Origin: CAZSRX01 sp964609675 [NCBI: uncultured Bacteroidota bacterium]
GTDB taxonomy: Bacteria > CLD3 > SB21
Assembly (NCBI GenBank): GCA_964609675.1
Contig: CAZSRX010000051.1
Coordinates: 69 to 16,334 of the forward strand
Length of the DNA: 16,266 bases
Direction: 5' to 3'
The position numbers and the translations under genes are program-made. Below the pieces are notes generated by a model. The model had not been told where the DNA came from. It was given only the letters and a program-made list of their open reading frames with translations, and ran no database searches. Below are positions 1 to 10,259 of this stretch, in pieces (position 1 is the first letter of the stretch; the number at the start of each line of letters is the position of its first letter).

Positions 1-26
1 CCGCTTTTTTACATATCGTTTTGCGA

Positions 27-2555
27 TTATTGCTTCTTATCCCCTTCCGGCGCCCGCAGTATTTGTATCGGCACCGGATGGACGTCCCAGATTTCTTCGG
101 CGTACTGTTTGATGGTGCGGTCGGTGGAGAACTTGCCCATATTCGCCACGTTCAGGATAGACTTGCGCGTCCACTCAGCGGGTTTACGGTAGCACGCCCG
201 CACGCGGTCGTGACACTTCACATAATCTTCAAAATCCGCCAGCAGCAGATACGTATCGCCCTGATCGAGCAGCGCATGGATAATCGGCCTGAACAGTCCG
301 GGATCGTTCGGTGAGAAATGGCCGTCGCGGATGGCATCGAGCGTGGCGCGCAATTCGGCGTTACGGTAATAATAACTCCACGGATCATAACCACCGCGTT
401 TCAGCGCGGATACCTGATCCGCGGTGAGGCCGAATATGAAAATGTTCTCGTCGCCGACTTCTTCCTTAATCTCGACGTTGGCGCCGTCCAGCGTGCCGAT
501 TGTCAGGGCGCCGTTGAGCGCGAATTTCATGTTGCCCGTGCCGGAAGCTTCCATCCCGGCGGTGGAAATCTGCTCGGAGAGATCCGAGGCCGGCATGATC
601 CGTTCGGCCAGTGAAACGGAATAATTCGGCAGAAACACCACTTTAAGCAGATCCCCTATCGTCGGATCGTTGTTGATCACATCGCCGACGGCATTGATGA
701 GCTTGATGATGAGTTTAGCCATGTAATATCCCGGCGCGGCTTTACCGGCAAACAACACGGTTCGCGGCACAAAATCGCCCTTAGGATTGGCCTTGATGCG
801 ATGGTACAGCGTGATCACATGAAGCACATTCAGTAACTGACGCTTGTACTCATGAAGGCGCTTGACCTGACAGTCGAACATCGAATCAATATTCACCGTC
901 ACGCCGGTCTGGGCTTTGATGATAGACGCCAGCTTGATTTTATTCGTACGTTTGATCGCCTGCCACTTCTTCTGGAAATCCTTATCATCCGCGAACGGGA
1001 TCAGCTTCTTCAGTTCGTACAGATCGGTCGTCCATTTATCGCCGATTTTGGAAGTGATCAGTTCCGAGAGTTCCGGATTGCATAGTTTTAGCCAGCGGCG
1101 TTGCGTAATCCCGTTGGTTTTGTTGTTGAAGCGTTCCGGCCACAATTCATAAAAGTCCCTGAAAACCTCGTTTTTAAGTATATCCGAGTGCAGGGCCGCC
1201 ACGCCGTTCAGCGAGTGGCTGCCGACGATGGCAAGGTGGGCCATGCGGACTTTCTTTTCGGGGCCTTCTTCGATTATGGACATCCGTCGTAACCGGTCGT
1301 CATCATTAGGAAAGCGTGATTTCACGTATTCCAGAAAACGGTGGTTGATCTCGTAAATGATCTGCAGATGGCGCGGCAGCACTTTCTGTATCAGGTATAC
1401 CGGCCAGCGTTCCAGCGCTTCGGGCAATACGGTGTGATTGGTATAGCCGAATGTCCGTACCGTAATGTCCCACGCTTCGTCCCAGCCCATCTTTTCTTCA
1501 TCAATCAGTATCCGCATCAGTTCGGGTATGGCAATCGCCGGATGGGTATCGTTCAACTGGATGGCCACTTTATCGGGAAACTGCTCATAGCCGCCTTCGC
1601 GGTTTTTCTTGAACCGGCGGATGATGTCCTGCATCGTGGCTGTTACAAAGAAATATTCCTGTTTAAGCCGGAGTTCCTTACCCTCAAACACGTTGTCGTT
1701 GGGATAGAGTACCTTGGATATGGTTTCGGTCTGCGCTTTATCGGACACGGCTTGCTCATAATTGCCGTGGTTGAAATAATCAAAATTGAACTCACGGGTC
1801 GCCTTGGCGGCCCAAAGGCGCATGTTGTTAACGGTATTATTGCCGTACCCGGGAATCGGTGTATCGTAAGCCATGGCCATGACATCCTGTGTATCCACCC
1901 ACTGGCTGGTAAAGCGTCCTTTTTCGTCAAAATACTGGTTGACTTTGCCGTAAAATTTTACGGGATATAAATATTCGGGACGTGGGAATTCCCAGATATT
2001 TCCGTAACGCAGCCAGCTGTCCGGAGTTTCTACCTGATACCCGTCGCGGATGGCCTGGAAAAATATGCCGAACTCATAACGAATGCCGTACCCGTAGGCA
2101 GGCAATTCCAGTGTGGCCATCGAATCCAGGAAACATGCGGCCAGGCGGCCTAATCCGCCATTGCCGAGCCCTGCGTCCCATTCCTCATTAATCAAATCCT
2201 CAAGATTATTTCCCAGTTCTTTCATGGCCTCGGCCAGTTCCTTTTGCAGGCCCAGATTGACGATGGCATTACCAAGCGTACGCCCGATAAGAAATTCCAG
2301 AGATAGATAATAGACCCGTTTGGCATCGTTATTGTAATAGGTTTGCTGGGTCTCAATCCACCGCTCGATAAGCCGGTCACGGACCGACAATGCCAGCGCG
2401 CGGTACCGGTCGCGTTGGGTGGCCGAGTATTCATCCTTGGCCAGGGAATATTCGAGATGATCCACAAAGGAATGTTTCAGGGATTCCACGTCATTCTGAC
2501 GCAAGGGATTGTTTCTGGCTGAAAAAGCGCTCTCCGTTTTCTTTTTTGCAGACAT
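27..2555 (-). CDS. glgP: Glycogen/starch/maltodextrin phosphorylase
   Basis: Cytoplasmic PLP-dependent enzyme that releases glucose 1-phosphate from the non-reducing ends of alpha-1,4-glucans using phosphate. The 842-residue length is typical of the family (GT35) and the protein is complete. The N-terminal half has the conserved 'EFLIGR' and '[16 protein letters not shown]' segments, and the middle has '[14 protein letters not shown]'. The C-terminal domain carries '[20 protein letters not shown]', in which Lys677 is the expected pyridoxal-phosphate lysine. The ATG at 2555 is preceded by GGGAG about six bases upstream on the minus strand, which supports the start. The gene is divergent from guaB and stands alone here; glycogen synthesis genes are not in the window. 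No clear terminator follows the stop before the window edge. Identity as an alpha-glucan phosphorylase is very secure; glycogen versus maltodextrin preference cannot be read from the sequence. Confidence 0.97.
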   Translation of the reverse strand: MSAKKKTESAFSARNNPLRQNDVESLKHSFVDHLEYSLAKDEYSATQRDRYRALALSVRDRLIERWIETQQTYYNNDAKRVYYLSLEFLIGRTLGNAIVNLGLQKELAEAMKELGNNLEDLINEEWDAGLGNGGLGRLAACFLDSMATLELPAYGYGIRYEFGIFFQAIRDGYQVETPDSWLRYGNIWEFPRPEYLYPVKFYGKVNQYFDEKGRFTSQWVDTQDVMAMAYDTPIPGYGNNTVNNMRLWAAKATREFNFDYFNHGNYEQAVSDKAQTETISKVLYPNDNVFEGKELRLKQEYFFVTATMQDIIRRFKKNREGGYEQFPDKVAIQLNDTHPAIAIPELMRILIDEEKMGWDEAWDITVRTFGYTNHTVLPEALERWPVYLIQKVLPRHLQIIYEINHRFLEYVKSRFPNDDDRLRRMSIIEEGPEKKVRMAHLAIVGSHSLNGVAALHSDILKNEVFRDFYELWPERFNNKTNGITQRRWLKLCNPELSELITSKIGDKWTTDLYELKKLIPFADDKDFQKKWQAIKRTNKIKLASIIKAQTGVTVNIDSMFDCQVKRLHEYKRQLLNVLHVITLYHRIKANPKGDFVPRTVLFAGKAAPGYYMAKLIIKLINAVGDVINNDPTIGDLLKVVFLPNYSVSLAERIMPASDLSEQISTAGMEASGTGNMKFALNGALTIGTLDGANVEIKEEVGDENIFIFGLTADQVSALKRGGYDPWSYYYRNAELRATLDAIRDGHFSPNDPGLFRPIIHALLDQGDTYLLLADFEDYVKCHDRVRACYRKPAEWTRKSILNVANMGKFSTDRTIKQYAEEIWDVHPVPIQILRAPEGDKKQ

Positions 2556-2620
2556 GGCTTTCTCCCGCTGTTGAGGGGTTATGATGAATGTTTTTTTATT
2601 TATTTCATTTCCTGAACGGC

Positions 2621-2643
2621 GTAAAAAAGTAAATATTTTTTAC
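2621..2643. repeat. AT-only inverted repeat between glgP and guaB
   Basis: GTAAAAAA, a seven-base spacer, then TTTTTTAC form a perfect 8-bp inverted repeat in the divergent intergenic region. It lies about 65 bases upstream of the glgP start and 98 bases upstream of the guaB start. It could be an operator or simply AT-rich promoter DNA; the sequence alone does not decide. Confidence 0.35.
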
Positions 2644-2681
2644 CATACAAGCAAGTATAATTGACGCGCATTTCAAATCGC

Positions 2682-2709
2682 TTGATTTTGTGGCGGTATT
2701 AAATATATT
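2682..2709 (+). promoter_or_regulatory. Candidate sigma-70-type promoter for guaB
   Basis: TTGATT (2682-2687) and TATATT (2704-2709) are separated by 16 bases and lie about 33 bases before the guaB ATG. They match the -35 and -10 consensus at four and five of six positions. The region is AT-rich, so chance matches are easy. The call rests on position and spacing only. Confidence 0.4.
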
Positions 2710-2714
2710 AATAA

Positions 2715-4208
<1,494 letters not shown>

Positions 4209-4231
4209 ACCCAATAACCCATAGACGGGTT

Positions 4232-4262
4232 AAGCCGTTTCCTGACAGAAACGGCTTTTTTT
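4232..4262 (+). terminator. Rho-independent terminator of guaB
   Basis: A perfect 10-bp stem (AAGCCGTTTC / GAAACGGCTT) with the six-base loop CTGACA runs into seven T residues. It begins 24 bases after the guaB stop and separates guaB from the DAHP synthase cluster. Confidence 0.93.
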
Positions 4263-4294
4263 GTATGAATAATTTCCCCGGCCACTTGATTACT

Positions 4295-4314
4295 AAGGTA
4301 TTCTTTATTACCTT
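4295..4314 (+). repeat. Short inverted repeat just before the DAHP synthase start
   Basis: AAGGTA, an eight-base spacer and TACCTT form a perfect 6-bp inverted repeat ending five bases before the ATG at 4320. It occupies the place where a Shine-Dalgarno would be; its only SD-like bases (AAGG) lie in the left arm. It could be an operator or a small 5' hairpin affecting translation; it could also be chance. Confidence 0.35.
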
Positions 4315-4319
4315 CAATT

Positions 4320-5339
4320 ATGATAGTCGTGATCATGAAAAATGGAGCCTCTGCGGAGTCTATCCGCGCGGTGGTGGATTTGGTGGAATCTAAAGGCTAT
4401 CATCCGAACGTAACGACCAATGATGATCATGTCGCCGTATCGTTCGGCAGTGCGTGCTCAAACGGACTGGCGGAACAACTGCAGGCCATGCCGGATGTGG
4501 AAAAAACATTCACCAATGATGCTTCCTATCGTCTGGTCAGCCGGATAATGCACCCCGAACCGACGATCGTCGCCTGCGGCGCGGTGCCTGTCGGAACCAG
4601 CCATATTGTCATCATCGCAGGGCCCTGCAGTGTCGAGAGCGAATCGCAGATTATCGAAACGGCATTGGCCGTCAAGGAAGCCGGCGCGCATATCCTTCGT
4701 GGCGGCGCTTACAAGCCCCGAACCTCGCCGTACAGTTTTCAGGGGCTCGGCGAACCGGCGCTGGAAATGCTCGCACGGGCGCGTGAACGCTCCGGATTGC
4801 CCTTTGTTACTGAAGTGGTAAGTATTCAGCATTTAGACATCGTCCAGCGGTATGCGGATATGATTCAGATTGGAACCCGTAATGCGCAGAATTATCCGCT
4901 TCTGCAGGCCGCCGGCTTATTCAATAAACCGGTTTTACTCAAACGCGGTCTGATGATGACGGTTGACGAGTTTCTGATGTCCGCCGAGCACATTCTGGCG
5001 CAGGGAAACGGCCGTGTGATTCTTTGTGAACGCGGTATCCGCACGTTTGAGCCCTCAACCCGCAGCACGCTGGACATTTCGGCGGTACCGATTCTGAAAC
5101 AACGCACCCACCTGCCGGTGATGGTCGATCCCAGCCACGCCGCCGGAAAGCCTGCGTTGATACCGCCCCTCGCCAAAGCCGCTGTGGCTGCCGGAGTGGA
5201 CGGCATCATGATAGAAACGCATACCCACCCCCATCTCGCGCTTTCGGACGGGGCACAGTCCCTCCGTCCGGAAATCCTTTTCAGGCTTATTACCGATCTC
5301 CGCGCCGTGGCGCAAGCCGTCGGCCGTACGCTTAACTGA
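4320..5339 (+). CDS. aroF: 3-deoxy-7-phosphoheptulonate (DAHP) synthase, ferredoxin-like-domain type
   Basis: Condenses phosphoenolpyruvate with erythrose 4-phosphate, the first step of the shikimate pathway to aromatic amino acids. At 339 residues it matches the Thermotoga-type family: an N-terminal ferredoxin-like regulatory domain (about 1-75, starting 'MIVVIMKNGAS') followed by the catalytic barrel. Cys103 ('GPCSVES'), His273 ('DPSHAAG'), Glu299 ('MIET') and Asp310 ('LSDGAQS') line up with the four metal ligands of the family. 'LRGGAYKPRTSPYSFQG' is the PEP-site signature. In characterised relatives the N-terminal domain mediates feedback inhibition by Tyr/Phe, so the same is likely here. 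The start is chosen because residues 1-10 fit the domain; no good ribosome-binding site precedes it, which is odd. First gene of a tight cluster: the next start is 12 bases after the stop. Confidence 0.96.
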   Translation: MIVVIMKNGASAESIRAVVDLVESKGYHPNVTTNDDHVAVSFGSACSNGLAEQLQAMPDVEKTFTNDASYRLVSRIMHPEPTIVACGAVPVGTSHIVIIAGPCSVESESQIIETALAVKEAGAHILRGGAYKPRTSPYSFQGLGEPALEMLARARERSGLPFVTEVVSIQHLDIVQRYADMIQIGTRNAQNYPLLQAAGLFNKPVLLKRGLMMTVDEFLMSAEHILAQGNGRVILCERGIRTFEPSTRSTLDISAVPILKQRTHLPVMVDPSHAAGKPALIPPLAKAAVAAGVDGIMIETHTHPHLALSDGAQSLRPEILFRLITDLRAVAQAVGRTLN

Positions 5340-5351
5340 GAAAGTCAAATC

Positions 5352-5915
5352 ATGGACGCATCATCGGATCCCTTGAAGGAAATCACCCTCTCTTCGGAAG
5401 TCATGACCGAAGGGTACCTGCTTAAAGCCTGGCGCGATACGGTCCGTCTGCCTGACGGCTCGACCGGTATTCGCGAGTATATCAAGCATCCCGGCGCCGT
5501 GGTCATGGTGCCCCTGTTCCCGAACGGCGATACAATTCTGATTCGCCAGTTTCGCTACGCCGCCGGAAAAAGCTTCATCGAACTTCCCGCCGGAAAGTTA
5601 GACGGCCGGGAACCTCCGGAAGAAGCGGTTCAGCGGGAACTAGCCGAAGAAACCGGCTTCCGCTGCGGCCGGATGACGCTGATCACCACGTTTTACTCCT
5701 GCATCGGCTACAGCGATGAGCGCATGTGGGTTTACCTGACGGAGGATCTTACGCCGGTAAAATCTAAATCGGACGAGGATGAATTCATCATTTCCATGCG
5801 GCTGCCGTTTAATGAAGCGATTCAGATGGTATATGATGGAACCATTGATGACATTAAAACCATGACGTCGCTGCTGATGGCCGATCGCCACCTGCAGAAA
5901 CAGCCTCCGCGATAA
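5352..5915 (+). CDS. Nudix hydrolase, ADP-ribose pyrophosphatase-like
   Basis: Predicted cytoplasmic hydrolase that cleaves a nucleoside diphosphate linked to another moiety, most likely ADP-ribose or an ADP-sugar. The complete Nudix box spans residues 81-103: Gly81, Glu87, Arg95-Glu96, Glu99-Glu100 and Gly102, with Glu96, Glu99 and Glu100 expected to bind Mg2+. The preceding 'FIELPAGKLD' and the upstream 'VVMVPLFPNGDTILIRQFRYA' strand pattern are typical of the ADP-ribose pyrophosphatase (NudF/YffH-like) branch, and 187 residues is normal for it. It starts 12 bases after the DAHP synthase stop, with a GAGAAAG stretch as a modest ribosome-binding site, so co-transcription is likely. I see no metabolic link to the shikimate pathway. 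Exact substrate is inference. Confidence 0.9.
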   Translation: MDASSDPLKEITLSSEVMTEGYLLKAWRDTVRLPDGSTGIREYIKHPGAVVMVPLFPNGDTILIRQFRYAAGKSFIELPAGKLDGREPPEEAVQRELAEETGFRCGRMTLITTFYSCIGYSDERMWVYLTEDLTPVKSKSDEDEFIISMRLPFNEAIQMVYDGTIDDIKTMTSLLMADRHLQKQPPR

Positions 5916-5935
5916 ATTTAAAAGCAAGGATCACC

Positions 5936-6745
5936 ATGGCCAGGGATCAGGACTGGGAAGAAGACGAAAAAGAAGAATCCGACGAGGAATCGTGGAAAAA
6001 AGCCCATAATGAGTGGAAATCCGGGCTTGGCGCTGCAGATACCGGCGCAGAGGATGCTTTTTTTCACGCGGAGGATTGCATCCCTATATGGAATGAACAG
6101 GAATGGGAAACCTTCATTCAGCGGGTTGATCGCACCGGACATCGCATTATCGCTTATTACGAAAAATTCTGGAATCACGCCGACCGCGACCGCGTGGTTG
6201 AAGAAGCGATGGCGCTGTACTGCATACGGGAAGCGTTCCGTCACTTTAATCCTCATACGTCGCGGAGAAATTACATAAAATACTACCTTCAGCCCGAACT
6301 CAAGCGGATGGGTCTGGCCGATCCCGATTATCAGGATTTTTTTCAGGCGAAAGAACAAGCCCTTAACCGCCTGAACGCCTATCGGCAGACACGCGATTTT
6401 CACCGCCATTCCAAATACTGGATCCTCACTTTGCCGGAAAGCACCCGGAAGGAGCCGCCGATACAGCAACTGTATCAGCATTCGGCGCTGGCTGTTACCA
6501 AGTTCGCTGCCGGTCATATTATGGGCTACCAGCCATGCACCCTCGGCGGCCACATCGCGTTATGCAAAACCGCGCTGACACAACTGAACCGCTCGCTCGA
6601 CGCGCTGATTGCCGTAAACCAGTACGGATGGCTGGGTGAGGCCAAATATCTTTTTCTCGACGAATTAATCCTTGAAGCGCGCAATGCCGTCGGTTTTCAC
6701 ATCGTTGAACTGATAAACACGCTGAGCCGTCATCTCGAAAAATAA
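5936..6745 (+). CDS. Uncharacterised 269-residue protein
   Basis: I do not recognise this family. The ATG has AAGGA five bases upstream and lies 20 bases after the Nudix stop, so it is probably the last gene of the DAHP synthase cluster. Residues 5-20 are strongly acidic (runs of Glu and Asp with a few Lys/Trp). The rest looks soluble and largely helical: no signal peptide, no membrane segment. Aromatic and charged residues are frequent ('DRDRVVEEAMALYCIREAFRH', 'RNYIKYYLQPEL'). His and Cys occur in the region 194-210 ('GHIMGYQPCTLGGHIALC'), with three Cys in all near there and around residue 96; whether they bind a metal is unknown. Codon use resembles its neighbours, so it looks native and expressed. 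No function is proposed. Confidence 0.8.
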   Translation: MARDQDWEEDEKEESDEESWKKAHNEWKSGLGAADTGAEDAFFHAEDCIPIWNEQEWETFIQRVDRTGHRIIAYYEKFWNHADRDRVVEEAMALYCIREAFRHFNPHTSRRNYIKYYLQPELKRMGLADPDYQDFFQAKEQALNRLNAYRQTRDFHRHSKYWILTLPESTRKEPPIQQLYQHSALAVTKFAAGHIMGYQPCTLGGHIALCKTALTQLNRSLDALIAVNQYGWLGEAKYLFLDELILEARNAVGFHIVELINTLSRHLEK

Positions 6746-6761
6746 AGTTAAAATTATCCGT

Positions 6762-6793
6762 AAAAAAACATCCCCTCGTGTTAACGAGGGGAT
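6762..6793 (-). terminator. Terminator between the convergent clusters
   Basis: A perfect 10-bp stem (ATCCCCTCGT / ACGAGGGGAT, loop GTTA) lies between the 269-residue gene and the protease gene. Read on the minus strand it is followed by seven T residues (the A run at 6762-6768), so it ends the protease transcript. On the plus strand the following ATTATCATTT is a weak U tract, so bidirectional use is possible. Confidence 0.85.
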
Positions 6794-6822
6794 ATTATCA
6801 TTTCCGGATTTTTTCTACGCAA

Positions 6823-9800
6823 TCACTTCTTCGGATACTCCGGAATATCCGGCAATACCTGCTTCTTGGTTTTCAGCTCTTTCAGGATTTCCTCAATCGC
6901 TTTGTTTAATTGCTGATCATTTCCGGCGAATTCCTCTCCGGGTTCATTGTCCACATAGATATCGGGATCGACGCCGTGGCCTTCGATGATCCATTCGTTA
7001 CCGTCGGTGCTGAAGGGCGCGAATTCCGGACGGTTCAGGTAGCCGCCGTCCAAAAGCGGCAGGGATCCGCGGATACCCACCACGCCGCCCCAGCTGCGTT
7101 TACCGATCAGCGTGCCGAGTTTGTGCTTCTTAAAACGGTACGGAAAAAGGTCGCCGTCCGAGGCGGAAAATTCATCCAGCAGACAGACCATCGGCCCAAG
7201 CAACATTTCCCGCGGATTGGTGTAAACGCCGGAATTGCGGTACATGTTGAACATCGCCAGCTCACGCCGCAGCCGCTCAATCAGCATCGGCGATACATTG
7301 CCGCCGCCATTTCCGCGCACATCCACTATCAGGGCTTTCTTGCGCAGTTGCGGGTAAAACTGCTTGACAAACTCGTTAAGTCCGTTAGGCCCCATATCGG
7401 GAACGTGCACATACCCTACTTCGCCGCCGGTTGCTTGGGCGACTTTCTCGACATTGGTCCGCACCCAGTTGAAATAATACAGCGGCGCTTCGTCGTCTAT
7501 CGGAACCACCGTGACGGTGCGGCTGCCTTCGTCGGACGGCTTGGAATTAACCCGCAGTACCACCTGTTTGCCGGCCGTATTCACCAGGGATTCAAATATA
7601 TTATCCATCCGCGACGTCAGTTGTCCGTTGACGGCGGTGATATAATCGCCTTCTTTGACGTCCACGCCGATTTCGGTCAGCGGCGAACGGAGATTCGAAT
7701 TCCAGTTCTCGCCCTTAAGAATGCGCGTGATCCGGTAGAACCGGCTGGCTTTGTCCCGCTGGAGCTTTGCCCCGAGGAGTCCCATGGGCAGTCGCTGCAC
7801 CGCAGGACGATCGCCGCCGCCTACATACGCATGCCCGACGTTCAGCTCGCCGATCAGCTCACCGATGAGGTATGTCAGGTCGTTACGGTGATTCACGTGT
7901 TTCAGTAACGGTTCGTATTTCTTCCGCATGCCGTCCCAGTTGACCCCGTGCATATTCGGCGCGTACAGAAAATCCCGCATCTGTCGCCAGCATTCGTTAT
8001 ATATTTGCGCCCATTCTTCCTGCCGGTTCAGCTTCATCTCCATGCCGGACAGGTTCAACTTATCCTTAATATCTATCTTGGATTTAGGCAGATCGATAAT
8101 CGCGTACGTCCGATTCTGCGCCACAATCATTTTCTTGCCGTCGGCAGACAGTTCGTAACTGTTGATCTGGCCGAGCTCGGTTTCCTTCTTTTCCTTCAGA
8201 TCGTACATGAATAACAGCGGCTTCTCGTCCTTACTGCCACTGCGGATATAATAGACGATACCGTTCACCGCTGATAGGTTATAATAGTCCGCCGGCGTCA
8301 CGGGCAAACGGATCATACGCTGGACGATACCGTCGATATCCACCTGGGTTACGGTCTCGGAAGATTTATCCGATTTCGTCTCCTCTTTCTTATCGGCCTT
8401 TTTTTCTTCTTCTTTTTTTATCTGTACTTCATCGCTCAACGGTTTGAACGGCGAATCGGTCGCTTTAGACAGTACAATCAGATAAACGCGGCTCATGTCC
8501 TGATAGGCGTGATTCCATTCCGTCCAGCTGTAGATAGGGTTGAAGTCACGGTTCGACACCAGCACCAGATATTTACCGTCATTGCTGAACGCCGGCTCGT
8601 AGGAAGCGTACCATTCTTCCGTTACCGGATAGGCTTTCTTTTGATCAAGCGCATACAGATAAATCCGGTTCATGCCTTCGGTTTCCGGTCGCACATAGGC
8701 AATCCATCGGCTGTCCGGCGACCAGGTATATTGCGTGAATTCCCAGCTTTTCGCCTGATCCACTTCGGTTACTTTTTTAGTTTCAATGTCCACATAACGC
8801 AGACGCAATTTTTTATCGGCCCACAGGATTTTCTTGCTGTCCGGCGACCAGTAAAGCGCATAATAATAGGTATCGGCATTTCGGGTAATCGGCACCGGTT
8901 CCCCGCTACCGTCCTGCGCCTGGATATAAATTTCATTCTCACCTGTCCGGTCGGACAGGTAAGCTATCCATTTTCCGTCAGGCGACCATTTCGGATTGCG
9001 TTCATGCACGCCGGGTGTCTGTGTCAGATTGCGTGTCGGTCCGTATTTAACGGGAACGGTGAAGATGTCGCCGCGGGCGCCGAACAGCGCCCGGTTGCCG
9101 TCAGGAGCAATTTCAAAGGTCGTAATGTTCCCGCTGACATTGACCACGCCGCCGCGTCCGGTGGAATAATCGCTCTTGATATAAACAGTCAGTTTCACGG
9201 GAGGCTTCCCCGATGCCATATCGTATTTGTAAATATATCCGCCGTATTCAAACACGATATGATTATGACCCGATGAAGGAAATTTGATGTCATACTCCGT
9301 ATAATGGGTTATCGCCTTTACCGACTTGGTGGTTATATCATATTCATACAGGTTCATGTGTTTAGTCGAGTCGCGGTCGGAAAGGAAAAATATTTTATTG
9401 CCGACCCACATGGGAATGATGTCCTGAGCGGGATGATTGGTGATGTTTTCCGTTTTCTTTGTTTTGAAATCATAGACCCAGATGTCATCCGCCATACCGC
9501 CGCGGTAGCGCTTCCATGTTCGAAATTCCCGGAACACACGGTTATAGGCCATTTTGCCGTCGTCCGGAGAGAAGGAACAGAATCCGCCGCGCGGAACCGG
9601 TATCTGCTCCGGCACGTCTCCGTCTAGCCCCGCGGCATACAGCTGGCCGGTAAAATCGTTGAACGAGATCATGCGCGAACGGAAAACAACCTCATCGGTT
9701 TTATTCTTCCATGTCATCACGATATTGTTCGGACCCATACGGTCAGACACATCGTCGCGACCGAGCGTTGCCGTATAGGTAATGCGTTTCGGCACGCCGC

Positions 9801-10098
9801 CTTCGGCCGGCATGACATAGACTTCGGTATTGCCGTCATATTGCGCGGTAAAAGCCAGCCGCCGACCGTCTGCCGAAAATCGCGGGAACATTTCATAACC
9901 TTCATGGTCGGTCATTTTACGGGCGATGCCGCCGTCGATTGAAACGGAATACAAGTCGCCCGAATAACTGAACACGACCTGCTTACCATCCGTGGCCGGA
10001 AAACGCAGCAGCCGGGCCTCATCGTCCGAGGATTGCGCGTAAAGGGATATTCCCATAAACCATGCCAGCGCTGTAATTGCCAAACGGAATAATTTCAT
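6823..10098 (-). CDS. Secreted Tricorn-like protease (S41 family)
   Basis: Large peptidase related to Tricorn, which in archaea degrades peptides released by the proteasome. Numbering from the ATG at 10098 (1091 residues): signal peptide about 1-22 ('MKLFRLAITALAWFMGISLYAQ'-like), two beta-propellers made of PD40 repeats (about 25-330 and 330-660), a charged Lys/Glu linker near 555-590, the C1 domain, a PDZ domain (about 785-860) and the C-terminal S41 core. His756 ('NVGHAYVGG'), Ser980-Asp981 ('FSASDGD') and Glu1039 ('IIEGHGVDPD') match the Tricorn catalytic His, Ser, specificity Asp and Glu; 'DVRGNGGG' is also present. A GTG one codon upstream is possible, but the AAAGGA lies seven bases before the ATG. 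The signal peptide implies a periplasmic or exported enzyme. Monocistronic. Natural substrate unknown. Confidence 0.94.
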   Translation of the reverse strand: MKLFRLAITALAWFMGISLYAQSSDDEARLLRFPATDGKQVVFSYSGDLYSVSIDGGIARKMTDHEGYEMFPRFSADGRRLAFTAQYDGNTEVYVMPAEGGVPKRITYTATLGRDDVSDRMGPNNIVMTWKNKTDEVVFRSRMISFNDFTGQLYAAGLDGDVPEQIPVPRGGFCSFSPDDGKMAYNRVFREFRTWKRYRGGMADDIWVYDFKTKKTENITNHPAQDIIPMWVGNKIFFLSDRDSTKHMNLYEYDITTKSVKAITHYTEYDIKFPSSGHNHIVFEYGGYIYKYDMASGKPPVKLTVYIKSDYSTGRGGVVNVSGNITTFEIAPDGNRALFGARGDIFTVPVKYGPTRNLTQTPGVHERNPKWSPDGKWIAYLSDRTGENEIYIQAQDGSGEPVPITRNADTYYYALYWSPDSKKILWADKKLRLRYVDIETKKVTEVDQAKSWEFTQYTWSPDSRWIAYVRPETEGMNRIYLYALDQKKAYPVTEEWYASYEPAFSNDGKYLVLVSNRDFNPIYSWTEWNHAYQDMSRVYLIVLSKATDSPFKPLSDEVQIKKEEEKKADKKEETKSDKSSETVTQVDIDGIVQRMIRLPVTPADYYNLSAVNGIVYYIRSGSKDEKPLLFMYDLKEKKETELGQINSYELSADGKKMIVAQNRTYAIIDLPKSKIDIKDKLNLSGMEMKLNRQEEWAQIYNECWRQMRDFLYAPNMHGVNWDGMRKKYEPLLKHVNHRNDLTYLIGELIGELNVGHAYVGGGDRPAVQRLPMGLLGAKLQRDKASRFYRITRILKGENWNSNLRSPLTEIGVDVKEGDYITAVNGQLTSRMDNIFESLVNTAGKQVVLRVNSKPSDEGSRTVTVVPIDDEAPLYYFNWVRTNVEKVAQATGGEVGYVHVPDMGPNGLNEFVKQFYPQLRKKALIVDVRGNGGGNVSPMLIERLRRELAMFNMYRNSGVYTNPREMLLGPMVCLLDEFSASDGDLFPYRFKKHKLGTLIGKRSWGGVVGIRGSLPLLDGGYLNRPEFAPFSTDGNEWIIEGHGVDPDIYVDNEPGEEFAGNDQQLNKAIEEILKELKTKKQVLPDIPEYPKK

Positions 10099-10109
10099 CA
10101 CAGAGTCCT

Positions 10110-10135
10110 TTCAAATGGTTAATTCAAATGGTTAA
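10110..10135. repeat. Perfect 13-bp tandem repeat in the protease leader
   Basis: TTCAAATGGTTAA occurs twice without a gap at 10110-10122 and 10123-10135. It lies immediately upstream of the ribosome-binding site of the Tricorn-like gene, between it and the candidate -10. It may be a slippage duplication in the 5' untranslated region or paired binding sites. Confidence 0.8.
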
Positions 10136-10152
10136 TAAAGAATAAGCCGGTT

Positions 10153-10187
10153 ATTATACGCAGGAATATACAAAAAGTTCACGTCAA
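10153..10187 (-). promoter_or_regulatory. Candidate promoter elements of the Tricorn-like gene
   Basis: On the minus strand a perfect TATAAT (10153-10158) lies about 55 bases upstream of the ATG, and TTGACG (10182-10187) lies 23 bases further upstream. The spacing is too long for a standard sigma-70 promoter, so only the -10 may be real, or the promoter may use other elements such as TATATT at 10168-10173. Low certainty. Confidence 0.3.
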
Positions 10188-10205
10188 TCCCAAAAAAAAC
10201 GGGAT

Positions 10206-10236
10206 AAAAAAACCCCGGAATAGAACCGGGGTTTTT
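10206..10236 (-). terminator. Terminator of the five-gene envelope run
   Basis: A perfect 11-bp stem (AAAAACCCCGG / CCGGGGTTTTT) with the seven-base loop AATAGAA lies 24 bases after the stop of the last lipoprotein gene. Read on the minus strand it ends in a T run supplied by the A tract at 10206-10212. The T run on the plus side makes it potentially bidirectional. Confidence 0.9.
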
Positions 10237-10259
10237 ATTAAGCGCATGTCCTGATAAAA

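Noticed and set aside
1341-1970. Plus-strand open frame of 209 codons opposite glgP
   Set aside because: Antisense to conserved glycogen phosphorylase sequence; no start signal or domain.
6910-7908. Long plus-strand open frame opposite the Tricorn-like gene
   Set aside because: It lies antisense to the catalytic half of a well-supported protease, is rich in Arg/His/Gln in the way of antisense frames and has no recognisable domain.
8509-9276. Second long plus-strand open frame opposite the Tricorn-like gene
   Set aside because: Antisense to the beta-propeller repeats of the protease; the composition is that of a shadow frame and no ribosome-binding site or family signature is seen.
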